Assembly (NCBI GenBank): GCA_937916485.1
Contig: CALFSV010000254.1
Coordinates: 40,405 to 104,404 of the forward strand
Direction of reading: 5' to 3'
From: an uncultured Paracoccaceae bacterium
GTDB taxonomy: Bacteria > Pseudomonadota > Alphaproteobacteria > Rhodobacterales > Rhodobacteraceae
Length of the DNA: 64,000 nucleotides
Shown: piece by piece, positions 42,884 through 51,409 of the stretch
Numbering within the stretch: the stretch's first letter is position 1
Layout: each line of letters opens with the position of its first letter
Notes under the pieces: model-generated
The model's database searches: none
What the model was told of the DNA's origin: nothing
What the model saw: only the letters and a program-made list of their open reading frames with translations
Translations under genes and position numbers: made by a program

Positions 42884-43327
42884 ATGGCCAAGACCCAAGA
42901 CTACACCGCGATCTTCAAAGACATGATGGGTTCTTTCCCCGTCGACACCAAAAGCATGGAAGACATGTTCAAGAGCCAGTCTGCCATGACCGAAAAGATG
43001 TCGGCCGTTGCCATCGACGCCGCTCAGAAGTCGACCGACCTGTCCGCCAAGTGGGCCCAGGACACGCTGACCAAGCTGTCCGCTATGGCCTCCACAAAGG
43101 CAGAGCCTGCTGACTACGCCAAGACAATGACCGACTTCATGTCGACGACCGCCGAATCCGCAGCCGAGCACATGGCCGCCTTCGCCGAAATCGCCAAGAA
43201 AGTTCAGACCGAGACCCTCGAGCTGATGCTTGCTGCCGGCAAGGACGTGTCCGAGGACATGACTGCAGCCGCCAAGAAGGCAACTGCCGAAGTCACCGCC
43301 GCTGCCAAGAAAGCAGCTGCGAAGTAA
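42884..43327 (+). CDS. phaP: Phasin family protein (PHA granule coat)
   Basis: A 147-residue helical phasin: AIFKDMMGSFPVDTKSMEDM, AMTEKMSAVAIDAAQKSTDL and a lysine/alanine-rich C-terminus (KKATAEVTAAAKKAAAK) that resembles other granule-binding phasins. Phasins coat PHB granules and set their size. Two PhaR sites precede the gene, and a strong hairpin terminator follows it, so it is transcribed as a single highly expressed unit. Confidence 0.92.
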   Translation: MAKTQDYTAIFKDMMGSFPVDTKSMEDMFKSQSAMTEKMSAVAIDAAQKSTDLSAKWAQDTLTKLSAMASTKAEPADYAKTMTDFMSTTAESAAEHMAAFAEIAKKVQTETLELMLAAGKDVSEDMTAAAKKATAEVTAAAKKAAAK

Positions 43328-43380
43328 TCAAGTTGGTCTGCCCGGGTTCCTCCCTTCCCGGACATTGACTGACTGAACGA

Positions 43381-43412
43381 GCCGGGTCGCACACAGTGCG
43401 GCCCGGCTTTTT
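43381..43412 (+). terminator. Intrinsic terminator of phaP
   Basis: GCCGGGTCGCAC and GTGCGGCCCGGC (43381-43392 and 43396-43407) form a 12-bp stem with one G-T pair, a 3-base loop, and TTTTT follows. Confidence 0.88.
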
Positions 43413-43453
43413 CATGTGGCGCTTTCTTTTTCTGCAAGGGCGGCCTAGGCTTT

Positions 43454-43464
43454 CTGCAATGCAA
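43454..43464. promoter_or_regulatory. PhaR-like site upstream of phaR
   Basis: CTGCaatGCAA has one mismatch from CTGC-N3-GCAG and lies 21 bp before the phaR start, which fits autorepression. Confidence 0.5.
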
Positions 43465-43485
43465 CATCGCAAGGGAGAGCCGATC

Positions 43486-44031
43486 ATGGCCGACACAGCC
43501 AAGCCGCTCCTGATCAAGCGCTACGCCAGCCGCCGCCTCTACAATACCGAGACCAGTGATTACGTGACGCTGGAAGATATCGCCTCCTTCATTCGCGAGG
43601 GGCGCGAGGTTCAAATCGTTGACCTCAAATCAGGCGATGATCTGACGCGGCAATACCTTCTGCAAATCATTGCAGAACATGAAAGCCGTGGGGAAAGCGT
43701 GCTTCCGGTCGACGTGCTGACCGATCTGGTCCGCAGCTACACCAGTCAGGCCGCAAGCGTGGTGCCCGAATTCCTGGCCGCATCTTTTGAGATGCTGCGC
43801 GAAGGCCAGTCCAAGGCTTTGGAGTCGATGGGCAAAGCCAACCCGATGGCCGCCATGCCAGGTTTTGATGCCATGCGCGCCCAGCAAGAAGCCTTCTTCA
43901 AAGCCATGACCGGCGGGCTTACCAATACATTGGGCGGCGCGGCAAAGCCTTCTTCGCCCGACGACAACCTTGAAACGATCAAGCAGCAGCTGGCCGAACT
44001 TCAGGCTAAACTGAACAAGATGGGCAAGTAG
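43486..44031 (+). CDS. phaR: PHB-responsive repressor PhaR
   Basis: A 181-residue regulator. The N-terminal PHB_acc_N domain (LLIKRYASRRLYNTETSDYVTLEDIASFIREGREVQIVDLKSG) binds DNA, and a second PHB_acc repeat follows (DLTRQYLLQIIAEHESRG, LTDLVRSYT). The C-terminal helical part (ETIKQQLAELQAKLNKMG) suggests oligomerisation. PhaR represses phaP and itself and is released by binding PHB. ATG 43486 has an AAGGGAGAG site. The PhaR sites in this locus close the loop. Confidence 0.95.
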   Translation: MADTAKPLLIKRYASRRLYNTETSDYVTLEDIASFIREGREVQIVDLKSGDDLTRQYLLQIIAEHESRGESVLPVDVLTDLVRSYTSQAASVVPEFLAASFEMLREGQSKALESMGKANPMAAMPGFDAMRAQQEAFFKAMTGGLTNTLGGAAKPSSPDDNLETIKQQLAELQAKLNKMGK

Positions 44032-44068
44032 CGCGGGCGCGATCAAGGGCGCGAAACTGGAGGTTGGG

Positions 44069-45028
44069 ATGACCGCGTCATCGGGTCGGATCACTCTTTG
44101 GGGGGTCGAGGTTTTTGTCGCTACCGCTGAAGAGGCGTCGATATCGGCGGCGGCCCGCAGGCTAGGCGCGTCCGCTGCGACCGTAAGTCAGCAATTGACC
44201 AACCTTGAAGGGGCAATTGGGACATCACTTCTGAACCGGGGAGAGCGGCCGGTAAGCCTGACCCCTGCAGGCGAAATGTTCCTGCGGCGGGCAAACACCA
44301 TCCTGAACGAGGCCGATCAGGCGCGGGCCGAACTTGCCATGCGGGACCTGTCCCGACTCACCCGTTTCCGGCTTGGCATGATCGAGGATTTCGACGCCGA
44401 CGTGACACCCCGACTGCTATCCGGCATGGGTGAGACATTGAAGAACTGTCAGTTCCTGTTGGAAACCGGGGCAAGTCATCGGTTGTATGACCTGCTCGAC
44501 TCGCGTGCGCTGGACGTGATCGTGGCGGCGGACATGGGCGTGGCCCTTGAGGGCATGGAGATCCATCCGATCCTTGAAGAACCTTTTGTCGTTGCGGCCC
44601 CGAGGGGGCTGGTGACAGAAGACAGCCTGCGCCAGTTGCGGCGCCTGCCCCTGATCCAATACACAACCCGACACCATATGGGTCGGGTCATTGCCGCCCA
44701 TCTGTCACGTCACAACATGACACTGACCCATCGGTTCGAGATGGACAGCTATCACGCCATCATGGCGATGGTCGCCGAAGGGACCGGCTGGACCATCCTG
44801 ACGCCGCTTGGCTGGTTGCGGGCGCAGCGGTTCCGGGACCGGGTGGACATCCTGCCCTTGCCGGTCCCGCCGCTGTCGCGCACCATTTCCCTGACTGCCC
44901 GGCGGGGTGTGCTGGACGAGCTGCCGGCAGATATCGCCGCCCGGCTGCGGGTTCTTCTGTCGGATATGATCGTCGGCCCTGCGGTGGCAGAGCACCCTTG
45001 GCTCGAAGGCCAGCTTCGACTGGCCTAA
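44069..45028 (+). CDS. LysR-family transcriptional regulator
   Basis: A 319-residue LysR regulator. The N-terminal winged HTH is VEVFVATAEEASISAAARRLGASAATVSQQLTNLEGAIGTSLLNRGERPVSLTPAG; the C-terminal half (from about residue 95, FRLGMIEDFDADVTPRL) is the effector domain of the periplasmic-binding type. It is adjacent to phaR with a 37-bp gap but the link to PHB metabolism is not shown. The natural partner of LysR regulators is usually divergent; here the next gene converges instead. Inducer unknown. Confidence 0.92.
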   Translation: MTASSGRITLWGVEVFVATAEEASISAAARRLGASAATVSQQLTNLEGAIGTSLLNRGERPVSLTPAGEMFLRRANTILNEADQARAELAMRDLSRLTRFRLGMIEDFDADVTPRLLSGMGETLKNCQFLLETGASHRLYDLLDSRALDVIVAADMGVALEGMEIHPILEEPFVVAAPRGLVTEDSLRQLRRLPLIQYTTRHHMGRVIAAHLSRHNMTLTHRFEMDSYHAIMAMVAEGTGWTILTPLGWLRAQRFRDRVDILPLPVPPLSRTISLTARRGVLDELPADIAARLRVLLSDMIVGPAVAEHPWLEGQLRLA

Positions 45029-45041
45029 TCCGATCGGTGCC

Positions 45042-46226
45042 TTACCGGCCGCAAGTTGCAGTTTGCACGGCGTTGGTCAGCACTTGGGCAATCAACTCGC
45101 ATTCCGTAAGCGTCAGCCGGGCAGGCAGGCGCACATCACAGGCGCGCATCAGCATGGCGCGGGTCTTCGGCAACTCGGGCCTATCGCCAAGGAACTGCCA
45201 GTTCCAGAAGGCGCGGGCATTGTCTGCTGACTGGCCAAATACCTGAACCTTGACCCCTGATGCGGCGGCCTCAGCCACGAAAGTCGCTGTTTCAGCCGCG
45301 GTCAGGTCATCAAGGTTGAACTGGATGGAATCCGGGGCACGCACCTCTGGCCCAAGCTTTTCTGGTACAGTGATCCAGGGCGAGGCATTCAGAAGGGCCG
45401 CCACATGGTCGTGGTTGCGGCGACCGTCGCGCACACGCCGGGGCAGCTCGTCCAGTTGCGGCCGGATGATGGCCGCCGAGAGGGTGTTGAGGCGCAGATT
45501 GTAAAGCGGCAGCTTGTTCTGCCACCGGGCAAGCGCCTCGTGCAGGATACTGTGCTTTTTCCAGTTGTGCTCATAGGCACCTGACATGATGACAGCGCGC
45601 GCGATCAGGTCGGGGTCATCGGTGATCATGATGCCGCCTTCACCCGCGTTGAGCAGCTTGTACGACTGAAAGCTGAAGCAGCCGATCCGCCCGATGGTGC
45701 CGATATTGCGCCCGCCCCAGGTCGTCCCGAGGGAATGGGCGGCATCTTCGATCACCGGGACGCCTGCGGCATCGCACAGCGCCATGATGGCATCCATATC
45801 CGAGGTATGTCCGCGCATATGGCTGATGATGACAGCCTGAACCGTGGGCAGCTTGGCCGCGAAATCGTCGAGGTCGATGCGGTAGTTGTCGCCACATTCG
45901 CACAGCACCGGAACGCAATCGGCATGGACGATGGAGGAGGGGACGGCGGCGAAGGTGAAGCCCGGGATCATGACGCGGGCGTCACGCGGCAGGTCCAGTG
46001 CCTTGAGCGACAGGAAAAGCGCGGCCGAGCAGGACGACACCGCTAACGCGTATTTGCTGCCGATCATTGCCGCAAATTCGTCCTCGAGCAGGGTGACCGA
46101 CGACTTGTCAGAGGTGTAGCGGAACAGATCGCCTGTCGACAGGATACGCTCAACCTCGGCCAGCGCGGCAGCGGGGATGGGTTCGGCGTCATAGGCGTTT
46201 GGCGCAGGGAGGGTGTCGAGGCTCAT
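45042..46226 (-). CDS. DegT/DnrJ/EryC1/StrS-family PLP aminotransferase
   Basis: A 394-residue fold-type I enzyme of the sugar aminotransferase/dehydratase family. The PLP lysine is in SFQSYKLLNAGEGG (about residue 202), with VIEDAAHSLGTTWGGR as the cofactor aspartate region and PGFTFAAVPSSIVHADCVP. Such enzymes make amino sugars for surface glycans or antibiotics, but here no other sugar genes are adjacent, so the substrate is unknown. It is separated from the FAD oxidase gene by 134 bp that contain a long hairpin. Confidence 0.88.
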   Translation of the reverse strand: MSLDTLPAPNAYDAEPIPAAALAEVERILSTGDLFRYTSDKSSVTLLEDEFAAMIGSKYALAVSSCSAALFLSLKALDLPRDARVMIPGFTFAAVPSSIVHADCVPVLCECGDNYRIDLDDFAAKLPTVQAVIISHMRGHTSDMDAIMALCDAAGVPVIEDAAHSLGTTWGGRNIGTIGRIGCFSFQSYKLLNAGEGGIMITDDPDLIARAVIMSGAYEHNWKKHSILHEALARWQNKLPLYNLRLNTLSAAIIRPQLDELPRRVRDGRRNHDHVAALLNASPWITVPEKLGPEVRAPDSIQFNLDDLTAAETATFVAEAAASGVKVQVFGQSADNARAFWNWQFLGDRPELPKTRAMLMRACDVRLPARLTLTECELIAQVLTNAVQTATCGR

Positions 46227-46297
46227 GTTTTTCGATTTCCAGAATGTATTTTTCGGTTAAACTTAACATGCGGCTTGTGACAAATCCATGACGAAGT

Positions 46298-46338
46298 GCC
46301 GGTGGCTCTGTCGGAGCCTCCGGCGGGAATATTTTTGG
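46298..46338. repeat. Hairpin element of roseobacter intergenic type
   Basis: GCCGGTGGCTC and GAGCCTCCGGC (46298-46308, 46314-46324) pair over 10 of 11 bases around a 5-base loop, and GGGAATATTTTTGGCAAG follows on the plus strand. This hairpin plus T-rich tail is a repeated type between genes in Rhodobacterales and often acts as terminator. Orientation here is opposite to the flanking minus-strand genes. Confidence 0.5.
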
Positions 46339-46360
46339 CAAGAAAAAGCTGGACGCGCCG

Positions 46361-47668
46361 TCAGATACCCAGCCGGTCGCGCAGGGCGTACCAGGTCATG
46401 GCGAGCGTGTTGAGCGGGCCACGGAGGGTGGACCCGCCTGGGAAACGCTGGAACGGCAGGTCGGCCATCACGTCAAACCGGCCGGCTTGTCCGATCACCG
46501 CCTCTGCCATGATCCGCCCTGTGATGCCGGACAGGGCGACCCCATGCCCGGAAAAGCCCGCACCCGACAGGATATTGGGCCCGATCCGCTGGACCGAGGG
46601 TAGCCGGTTCATGGTGATGCCCAAGGTCCCGCCCCAGGCGTAGTCGATCCGCACACCTTTGAGTTGTGGAAAGAGCGCCGTCATGCGTTGGGCCAGGGCC
46701 CCCTTCATCTCGGTCGGGAAGCCGATCGAATAGCTTTCCCGCCCACCAAAGAGAAAGCGGCGGTCCTCGGAAAAGCGATAGTAGTTCACCACGAACTTAT
46801 CATCGGCCACGGCGATATCGCGGGCCAGCACCTCTTGCCACCGGTCGGGCAGGGGGTCAGTCGCGGCGATGAAGCTGTTGATCGGCATGACCCGTGCGTC
46901 GACCTGCGGGCAGATCCCAGGTGGCAGGTAGCCATTCGCACCGATGATCACATGGTCTGCGGTGACCTGTCCGCTTGGCGTGTGCAGCGTGACTTTTTCG
47001 CCCGGTGTTATGTGCGTCACTTCGGAGCGTTCGTGGATCACCGCCCCCGCCGCCTCGGCCGCGCGCCCAAGGGCTATGGCGTAACGCAGGGGGTGGATGT
47101 GACCGGCGCCCATGTCGAGGATGCCGCCGGTATAGGATGTCGTCTTGACCAGCGCCTGCATCGCAGGGGCATCGAGGATTTCGATATCCGTATAGCCGTA
47201 GGTGGTGGCAAGACGCTCTGTCTCTTCTGCGTAATGCCGGGCTTCGGCTGCGTTGTAATGACCGCTGGCCACTCCGGGGGTGTAGGCAGCCTCGGGCGCG
47301 TGGCTGGCGCAGAAATCGCGCAGCTGTTCCTTGCCCGCTTCGGACACATCCCAGACCGCCCGGGCTGGGCCCTTGCCGATCCGGCCTTCAAGCCAGCCCT
47401 GGTCCATCCGCAGGCCCGTACCCACCTGGCCGCCATTGCGCCCCGATGCCCCAAAGCCCACCCGATGGGCATCGAGAACCACGACCGACAGCCCGGCCCG
47501 CGCCGCCGTCAGCGCAGCCCAAAGCCCGGTGAAGCCTGCCCCCACGATGGCCAGGTCTGCGCGAACCGCCCCCGTGAGGGCCGGTCTTTCGGCGTGGAGA
47601 ACGGCGGTCTCGGCATACCAGGAGGGCGGGTACTGGCCCGGCGGGTCGTTGCGATAGAGTGGGTTCAT
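46361..47668 (-). CDS. FAD-dependent oxidoreductase, PuuB-like (gamma-glutamylputrescine oxidase type)
   Basis: A 435-residue DAO-family flavoprotein. The Rossmann loop is GAGFTG (residues 43-48), followed by GRNGGQVGTG, ILDMGAGHIHPLRYA and a C-terminal GAGFSGHGVALSGITG with the FAD ribityl contact. Sequence patterns near the N-terminus (PPSWYAETA) are those of PuuB-type oxidases, which oxidise gamma-glutamyl-putrescine. Its start overlaps the stop of the glutamine-synthetase-like gene by 4 bp. With that gene and the amidotransferase it forms a unit of the Puu type, but the actual amine is not proven. Confidence 0.83.
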   Translation of the reverse strand: MNPLYRNDPPGQYPPSWYAETAVLHAERPALTGAVRADLAIVGAGFTGLWAALTAARAGLSVVVLDAHRVGFGASGRNGGQVGTGLRMDQGWLEGRIGKGPARAVWDVSEAGKEQLRDFCASHAPEAAYTPGVASGHYNAAEARHYAEETERLATTYGYTDIEILDAPAMQALVKTTSYTGGILDMGAGHIHPLRYAIALGRAAEAAGAVIHERSEVTHITPGEKVTLHTPSGQVTADHVIIGANGYLPPGICPQVDARVMPINSFIAATDPLPDRWQEVLARDIAVADDKFVVNYYRFSEDRRFLFGGRESYSIGFPTEMKGALAQRMTALFPQLKGVRIDYAWGGTLGITMNRLPSVQRIGPNILSGAGFSGHGVALSGITGRIMAEAVIGQAGRFDVMADLPFQRFPGGSTLRGPLNTLAMTWYALRDRLGI

Positions 47669-49017
47669 ACGTTCAACAACAGATGCTCACGTTCCCAAGG
47701 GCTGATCACCTGAAGGAACTCGTTATACTCGGTGCGTTTTACGATCGAATAGACCCGGGCAAACTCGGGACCGAGCACCTCGTGGATCTCCTTTGCCTCG
47801 TCGAACAGGTCGAGGGCCGAATAAAGGCCCTGCGGGATCTCGTTCTCGGCCTCATAGGCATCGCCCCGAAATCGCTTGTCGGGTCGGATCTCGTTGACCA
47901 TGCCAAGGTAGCCACAGGCCAGTGAGGCGGCGATGCATAGGTAGGGGTTGCAGTCCATCCCGGCCAAACGGTTCTCGATCCGGCGGGCCTCGGGGGGGCT
48001 GACGGGGATGCGGATGCCGGTGGTCCTGTTGTCGCGGCCCCATTCCAGGTTGATCGGCGCAGCGTGATCCCGGACATAGCGGCGGTAGCTGTTCACATAG
48101 GGGGCGACCACGGCGATGACCGAGGGCAGGTGTTCCTGCAAGCCGCCGATAAAGTGAAAGAAATCATCCGTCTCGCCACCCTGCGGACCGACGAACAGGT
48201 TCCGGCCCTTGGTGTCGATGATCGAATGGTGGACATGCATGGCGCTGCCCGGCTCGCCCTCGATCGGCTTGGCCATGAAGGTGGCAAAGCAGTTGTGCTT
48301 CAATGCCGCCTCGCGGATCAGGCGCTTGAAAAAGAACACCTCGTCGGCAAGCTTGATGGGATCCCCATGGCGGAGGTTGATCTCAAGCTGGCCGGCACCG
48401 CCTTCCTGGGTGATCCCGTCGATCTCGATCCCCTGGATCTCGGCGTACTCATAGATGTCGTCAATCACCGGGCCGTAGTCGTCGACTGCGGTCATCGAAT
48501 AGGCTTGGCGGCCAGCCGCAGGGCGGCCGGTCCGGCCCATCATTGGCTCGATCGCCTTGGCCGGGTCGATATTGCGGCCGACCAGGTAGAACTCCATCTC
48601 CGGGGCCACGACCGGGGTCCAGCCACGGGCCTTGTAAAGATCCACCACCCGACGCAGGACATTGCGCGGGGCGGCACCGACCGGCCGGCCCTTCTGGTCA
48701 TAGGCATCGTGGATGACCTGCAACGTCCCGTCCGAGGCCCAGGGGGCGGCGGTGGTGGTCGACAGGTCAGGCTTCAGGATCATGTCAGGCTCGACAAAGC
48801 CTTCGGGTCCGGCAGCCTCGCCCCAGTCACCCGTGATGGTCTGAAAGAAGATGGAATTGGGCAGGTGAAAATGCTGCTGCTTTTCCCATTTGGCGGCAGG
48901 CACGGCCTTGCCCCGAGCGATACCCGGAAGGTCAGCGATGACGCATTCCACCTCATCCAGGCGGTGGTTTTCGAGGTAAACGCGGGCGGCCTCGGGAATA
49001 CTGTCGGTCCAGGTCAC
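47665..49017 (-). CDS. Glutamine synthetase family protein, PuuA-like
   Basis: A 450-residue member of the gamma-glutamylpolyamine synthetase branch of glutamine synthetases. Catalytic elements are EMEFYLVGR, QEGGAGQLEINLRHGDP, FMAKPIEGEPGSAMHVHHS and NRTTGIRIPV, with the C-terminal CNPYLCIAASLACGYLG. The branch attaches glutamate to amines such as putrescine instead of ammonia. Start and stop overlap the neighbours by 4 bp each (49014-49017 and 47665-47668), giving an amidotransferase-synthetase-oxidase operon. Confidence 0.87.
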   Translation of the reverse strand: MTWTDSIPEAARVYLENHRLDEVECVIADLPGIARGKAVPAAKWEKQQHFHLPNSIFFQTITGDWGEAAGPEGFVEPDMILKPDLSTTTAAPWASDGTLQVIHDAYDQKGRPVGAAPRNVLRRVVDLYKARGWTPVVAPEMEFYLVGRNIDPAKAIEPMMGRTGRPAAGRQAYSMTAVDDYGPVIDDIYEYAEIQGIEIDGITQEGGAGQLEINLRHGDPIKLADEVFFFKRLIREAALKHNCFATFMAKPIEGEPGSAMHVHHSIIDTKGRNLFVGPQGGETDDFFHFIGGLQEHLPSVIAVVAPYVNSYRRYVRDHAAPINLEWGRDNRTTGIRIPVSPPEARRIENRLAGMDCNPYLCIAASLACGYLGMVNEIRPDKRFRGDAYEAENEIPQGLYSALDLFDEAKEIHEVLGPEFARVYSIVKRTEYNEFLQVISPWEREHLLLNV

Positions 49018-49697
49018 GCGATCACTCCTTCACGAAGAAAACCGGCGATACGGCGGGCCAGTTTCTGGTTGTCGAGGCTCAGGTCCTTGCGGGCAAGGGC
49101 GGCCTCCAAAAGCGTGTCAGGAACAAGGCCCCGGCCCCTGCTTTCCGCCAGGTTCACAAAGAATTCCCTAGAATGCTCCGGATGGGCCTGCACGGTATAG
49201 GCCCGATTGCCATAGACCAGGGCCGCATTCTCGCAATGCTCAGAGCGGCCACAAACTTCGGCCTCTGCGGGCCGGACCGTGACCTGATCTTGATGCCAGG
49301 CGTTCAGGCGGATCGGCTCACCGGCAAAATCGTAGTCGGTCGGGCCGACAGACCAGCCGCCAGCAAATTTCTCGACCTTGCCGCCAAGGGCTTGTGCGAT
49401 GATCTGGTGGCCAAAGCAGATGCCGACAAGAGGGACGCCCTCGGCATAAATCGCCCGGATCAGGTCCTCGAGTGGGGGAATGAAGGGATGATCCTCATAG
49501 GCCCCATGGCGCGAGCCCGTGATCAGCCACCCTTCCGCATCATGCGGTCCTGACGGAAAAACCATCTGCTCCACGTCCCAGATCTGAAAGGTCAGGCCCT
49601 GGTCTGCCAGTAGGTTTACAAACAGATCACCATACTCGCCAAAGTGCGCACGCATCGCCTCTGGCGTTGTGCCTGTTTGAAGAATGCCGATTTTCAT
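49014..49697 (-). CDS. Class I glutamine amidotransferase
   Basis: A 227-residue protein with the class I GATase fold. The nucleophile Cys94 is in VGICFGHQIIAQ and the His/Glu pair in VQAHPEHS, so a gamma-glutamyl amide hydrolase activity is expected. Lone GATase1 proteins in Puu-like clusters may release GABA from gamma-glutamyl-GABA, as PuuD does, though this protein is closer to GMP synthase-type amidotransferases. It leads the three-gene operon; the 182 bp upstream carry a repeat (49777-49826). Confidence 0.85.
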   Translation of the reverse strand: MKIGILQTGTTPEAMRAHFGEYGDLFVNLLADQGLTFQIWDVEQMVFPSGPHDAEGWLITGSRHGAYEDHPFIPPLEDLIRAIYAEGVPLVGICFGHQIIAQALGGKVEKFAGGWSVGPTDYDFAGEPIRLNAWHQDQVTVRPAEAEVCGRSEHCENAALVYGNRAYTVQAHPEHSREFFVNLAESRGRGLVPDTLLEAALARKDLSLDNQKLARRIAGFLREGVIA

Positions 49698-49776
49698 GAG
49701 TCACCGATGGTTTGATGGGGCAACAGTATCTTGGCGCCATGGGCAGGGCAAGCGGGGGCAATCCTTCTCATCTCGC

Positions 49777-49826
49777 CACAAATATCCCGGGGGACGCGCC
49801 GCAGGCGCGGGGGGCAGAGCCCCCTT
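49777..49826. repeat. GC-rich double-hairpin intergenic element
   Basis: CGCGCC/GGCGCG (49795-49809) and a GGGGGC/GCCCCC hairpin (about 49809-49824) are stacked, preceded by AAATATCCCGGGGGA. On the minus strand it reads as GGGGGCTCTGCCCCC, then CGCGCCTGCGGCGCG, then CCCGGGATATTT, a layout that I know from many Rhodobacterales intergenic regions. It lies right after the HTH-glutamine synthetase gene and may act as its terminator. Confidence 0.6.
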
Positions 49827-49879
49827 TAAGACAACAGTCATGCGCAGAAGGCGCGCCTTTGGACGACCTGCGGCAGGGA

Positions 49880-51409
49880 TCACACCGTATCGAGGTACAG
49901 CTCCAGTTGCTGCTCCAGCGACAGTTCCTTGAAGTAGTGCAACTCCTGGCGCTTGGTCATGACAAGGTTCTTGACCAGTATCTCGGGAAAGATGCGGCGG
50001 GCGATCTGGCTCGTCTCGAACTGGTCGATGGCGCCTTCCCAGGTATCGGGGATCTGGGCCAGATCCTGATCGTAGGCATTGCCCGATATGGGCGGCGGCG
50101 GGGTCAGGTTGTCCTCGATCCCGATCAGGGCAGCCCCTAGAACGGCCGCAAGGAACAGGTAGGGGTTCACGTCCCCACCCGCAACACGATGTTCGATCCG
50201 GCGGGCATTCGGAGATCCCCCCGGCACCCGAACAGATGCAGTCCGGTTGTCATAGGCCCAGCAGATCCCGGTCGGTGCGTGGCTTTCAGGGACCAGCCGG
50301 TCATAGCTGTTGCCATGGGGGGCAAAGATCAGGGCGCAGTCCGGGATCGCCTTGAGGCAACCTGCAATGGCGTTGTGCAGCAAGGGCGTGCCTTCGAAGG
50401 TGCCATTGGCAAAGACGTTGTTGCCATCTTTGTCGATCAGGCTGAAATGGGTGTGCAGTCCGTTGCCGGCATATTCCTCATAGGGCTTGGCCATGAAACT
50501 TGCAGCCATCCCATGATTGCGCGCCAGCCCCCGGACCAGCATCTTGAACAGCCAGGCATCGTCGGCGGCTTTCAAGGCGTCCGGCACATGTTCAAGGTTG
50601 ATCTCGAACTGGCCCATTCCAACTTCCGAGATGGCGGCCTCGGCCGGAATGTCCATTAGGTCGCAGGCGTCGTAAAGCTCGGTAAAGAAGTTGTCGAAGG
50701 CATCCAGCGCCCGGAGCGACAGGATTTCCGCCCCCGGACGGCGCTTGCCCGAGCGGGGGGATTTCGGCTGGCGAATGCCGTCGCCTGAATCGTCGACAAG
50801 GTAGAATTCCATTTCCGTGGCCACCACCGGGGTCAGCCCCCTTGCGGCAAAGCCGTCCAGCACCGCGCGCAGGGCATGACGGGGATCGCCTTCAAACGGC
50901 CGCCCGTCCTCGTAGTGCATCCACAGCGGCAAAAGCGCCGATGGGGTCTTCAGCCAGGGCATCGGCACATAGCCCCGTTCGGTCGGCAACAGGACACCGT
51001 CGGGGTCGCCGGTTTCAAACACCAGCGGGCTGTCCTCGACGTCCTCACCCCAGATATCAAGGTTGAGGACCGACAGTGGAAAACGGGTGCCTTCTTCTTC
51101 CAGCTTGCGGGCAAAGCGGATCGGAACCCGCTTGCCCCGCGCCTGGCCGTTCAGATCGGCGGCACCGCAGCGGATGTTGCGCACGTCGGGATGTTCGTCG
51201 AGCCAGGACTGTTTCTGGATCGGCAGCTTGGCCCCGGCCTCGCGCAGGGCGTCCATCAGGGCCATGCCGTTTTCCAGCGACAGGGCGGACATGTCCCGGT
51301 CCAGAATGCGGCCGATCACCGACCGGCTCACGCCGCTCCGCTTGCTGAGGTCTGCAATGGAAACACCGCTGGCGGCGAATGCGGCAAAGAACTTGTCTTG
51401 AAAGGTCAT
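49880..51409 (-). CDS. Glutamine synthetase family protein with N-terminal helix-turn-helix
   Basis: A 509-residue protein. Residues 1-60 form a Xre/LacI-like helix-turn-helix (FAASGVSIADLSKRSGVSRSVIGRILDRDM, then LSLENGMALMDALREAG). From about residue 70 it is a glutamine synthetase homologue: EMEFYLVDD, EVGMGQFEINLEHVPDA, FMAKPYEEYAGNGLHTHFS, NRTASVRVPG, VNPYLFLAAVLGAAL. So the catalytic core is present but carries an extra DNA-binding-like head not found in housekeeping GS. It is the last gene of the ABC transporter operon (start overlaps the permease stop by 4 bp). The amine substrate is unknown. Confidence 0.85.
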   Translation of the reverse strand: MTFQDKFFAAFAASGVSIADLSKRSGVSRSVIGRILDRDMSALSLENGMALMDALREAGAKLPIQKQSWLDEHPDVRNIRCGAADLNGQARGKRVPIRFARKLEEEGTRFPLSVLNLDIWGEDVEDSPLVFETGDPDGVLLPTERGYVPMPWLKTPSALLPLWMHYEDGRPFEGDPRHALRAVLDGFAARGLTPVVATEMEFYLVDDSGDGIRQPKSPRSGKRRPGAEILSLRALDAFDNFFTELYDACDLMDIPAEAAISEVGMGQFEINLEHVPDALKAADDAWLFKMLVRGLARNHGMAASFMAKPYEEYAGNGLHTHFSLIDKDGNNVFANGTFEGTPLLHNAIAGCLKAIPDCALIFAPHGNSYDRLVPESHAPTGICWAYDNRTASVRVPGGSPNARRIEHRVAGGDVNPYLFLAAVLGAALIGIEDNLTPPPPISGNAYDQDLAQIPDTWEGAIDQFETSQIARRIFPEILVKNLVMTKRQELHYFKELSLEQQLELYLDTV

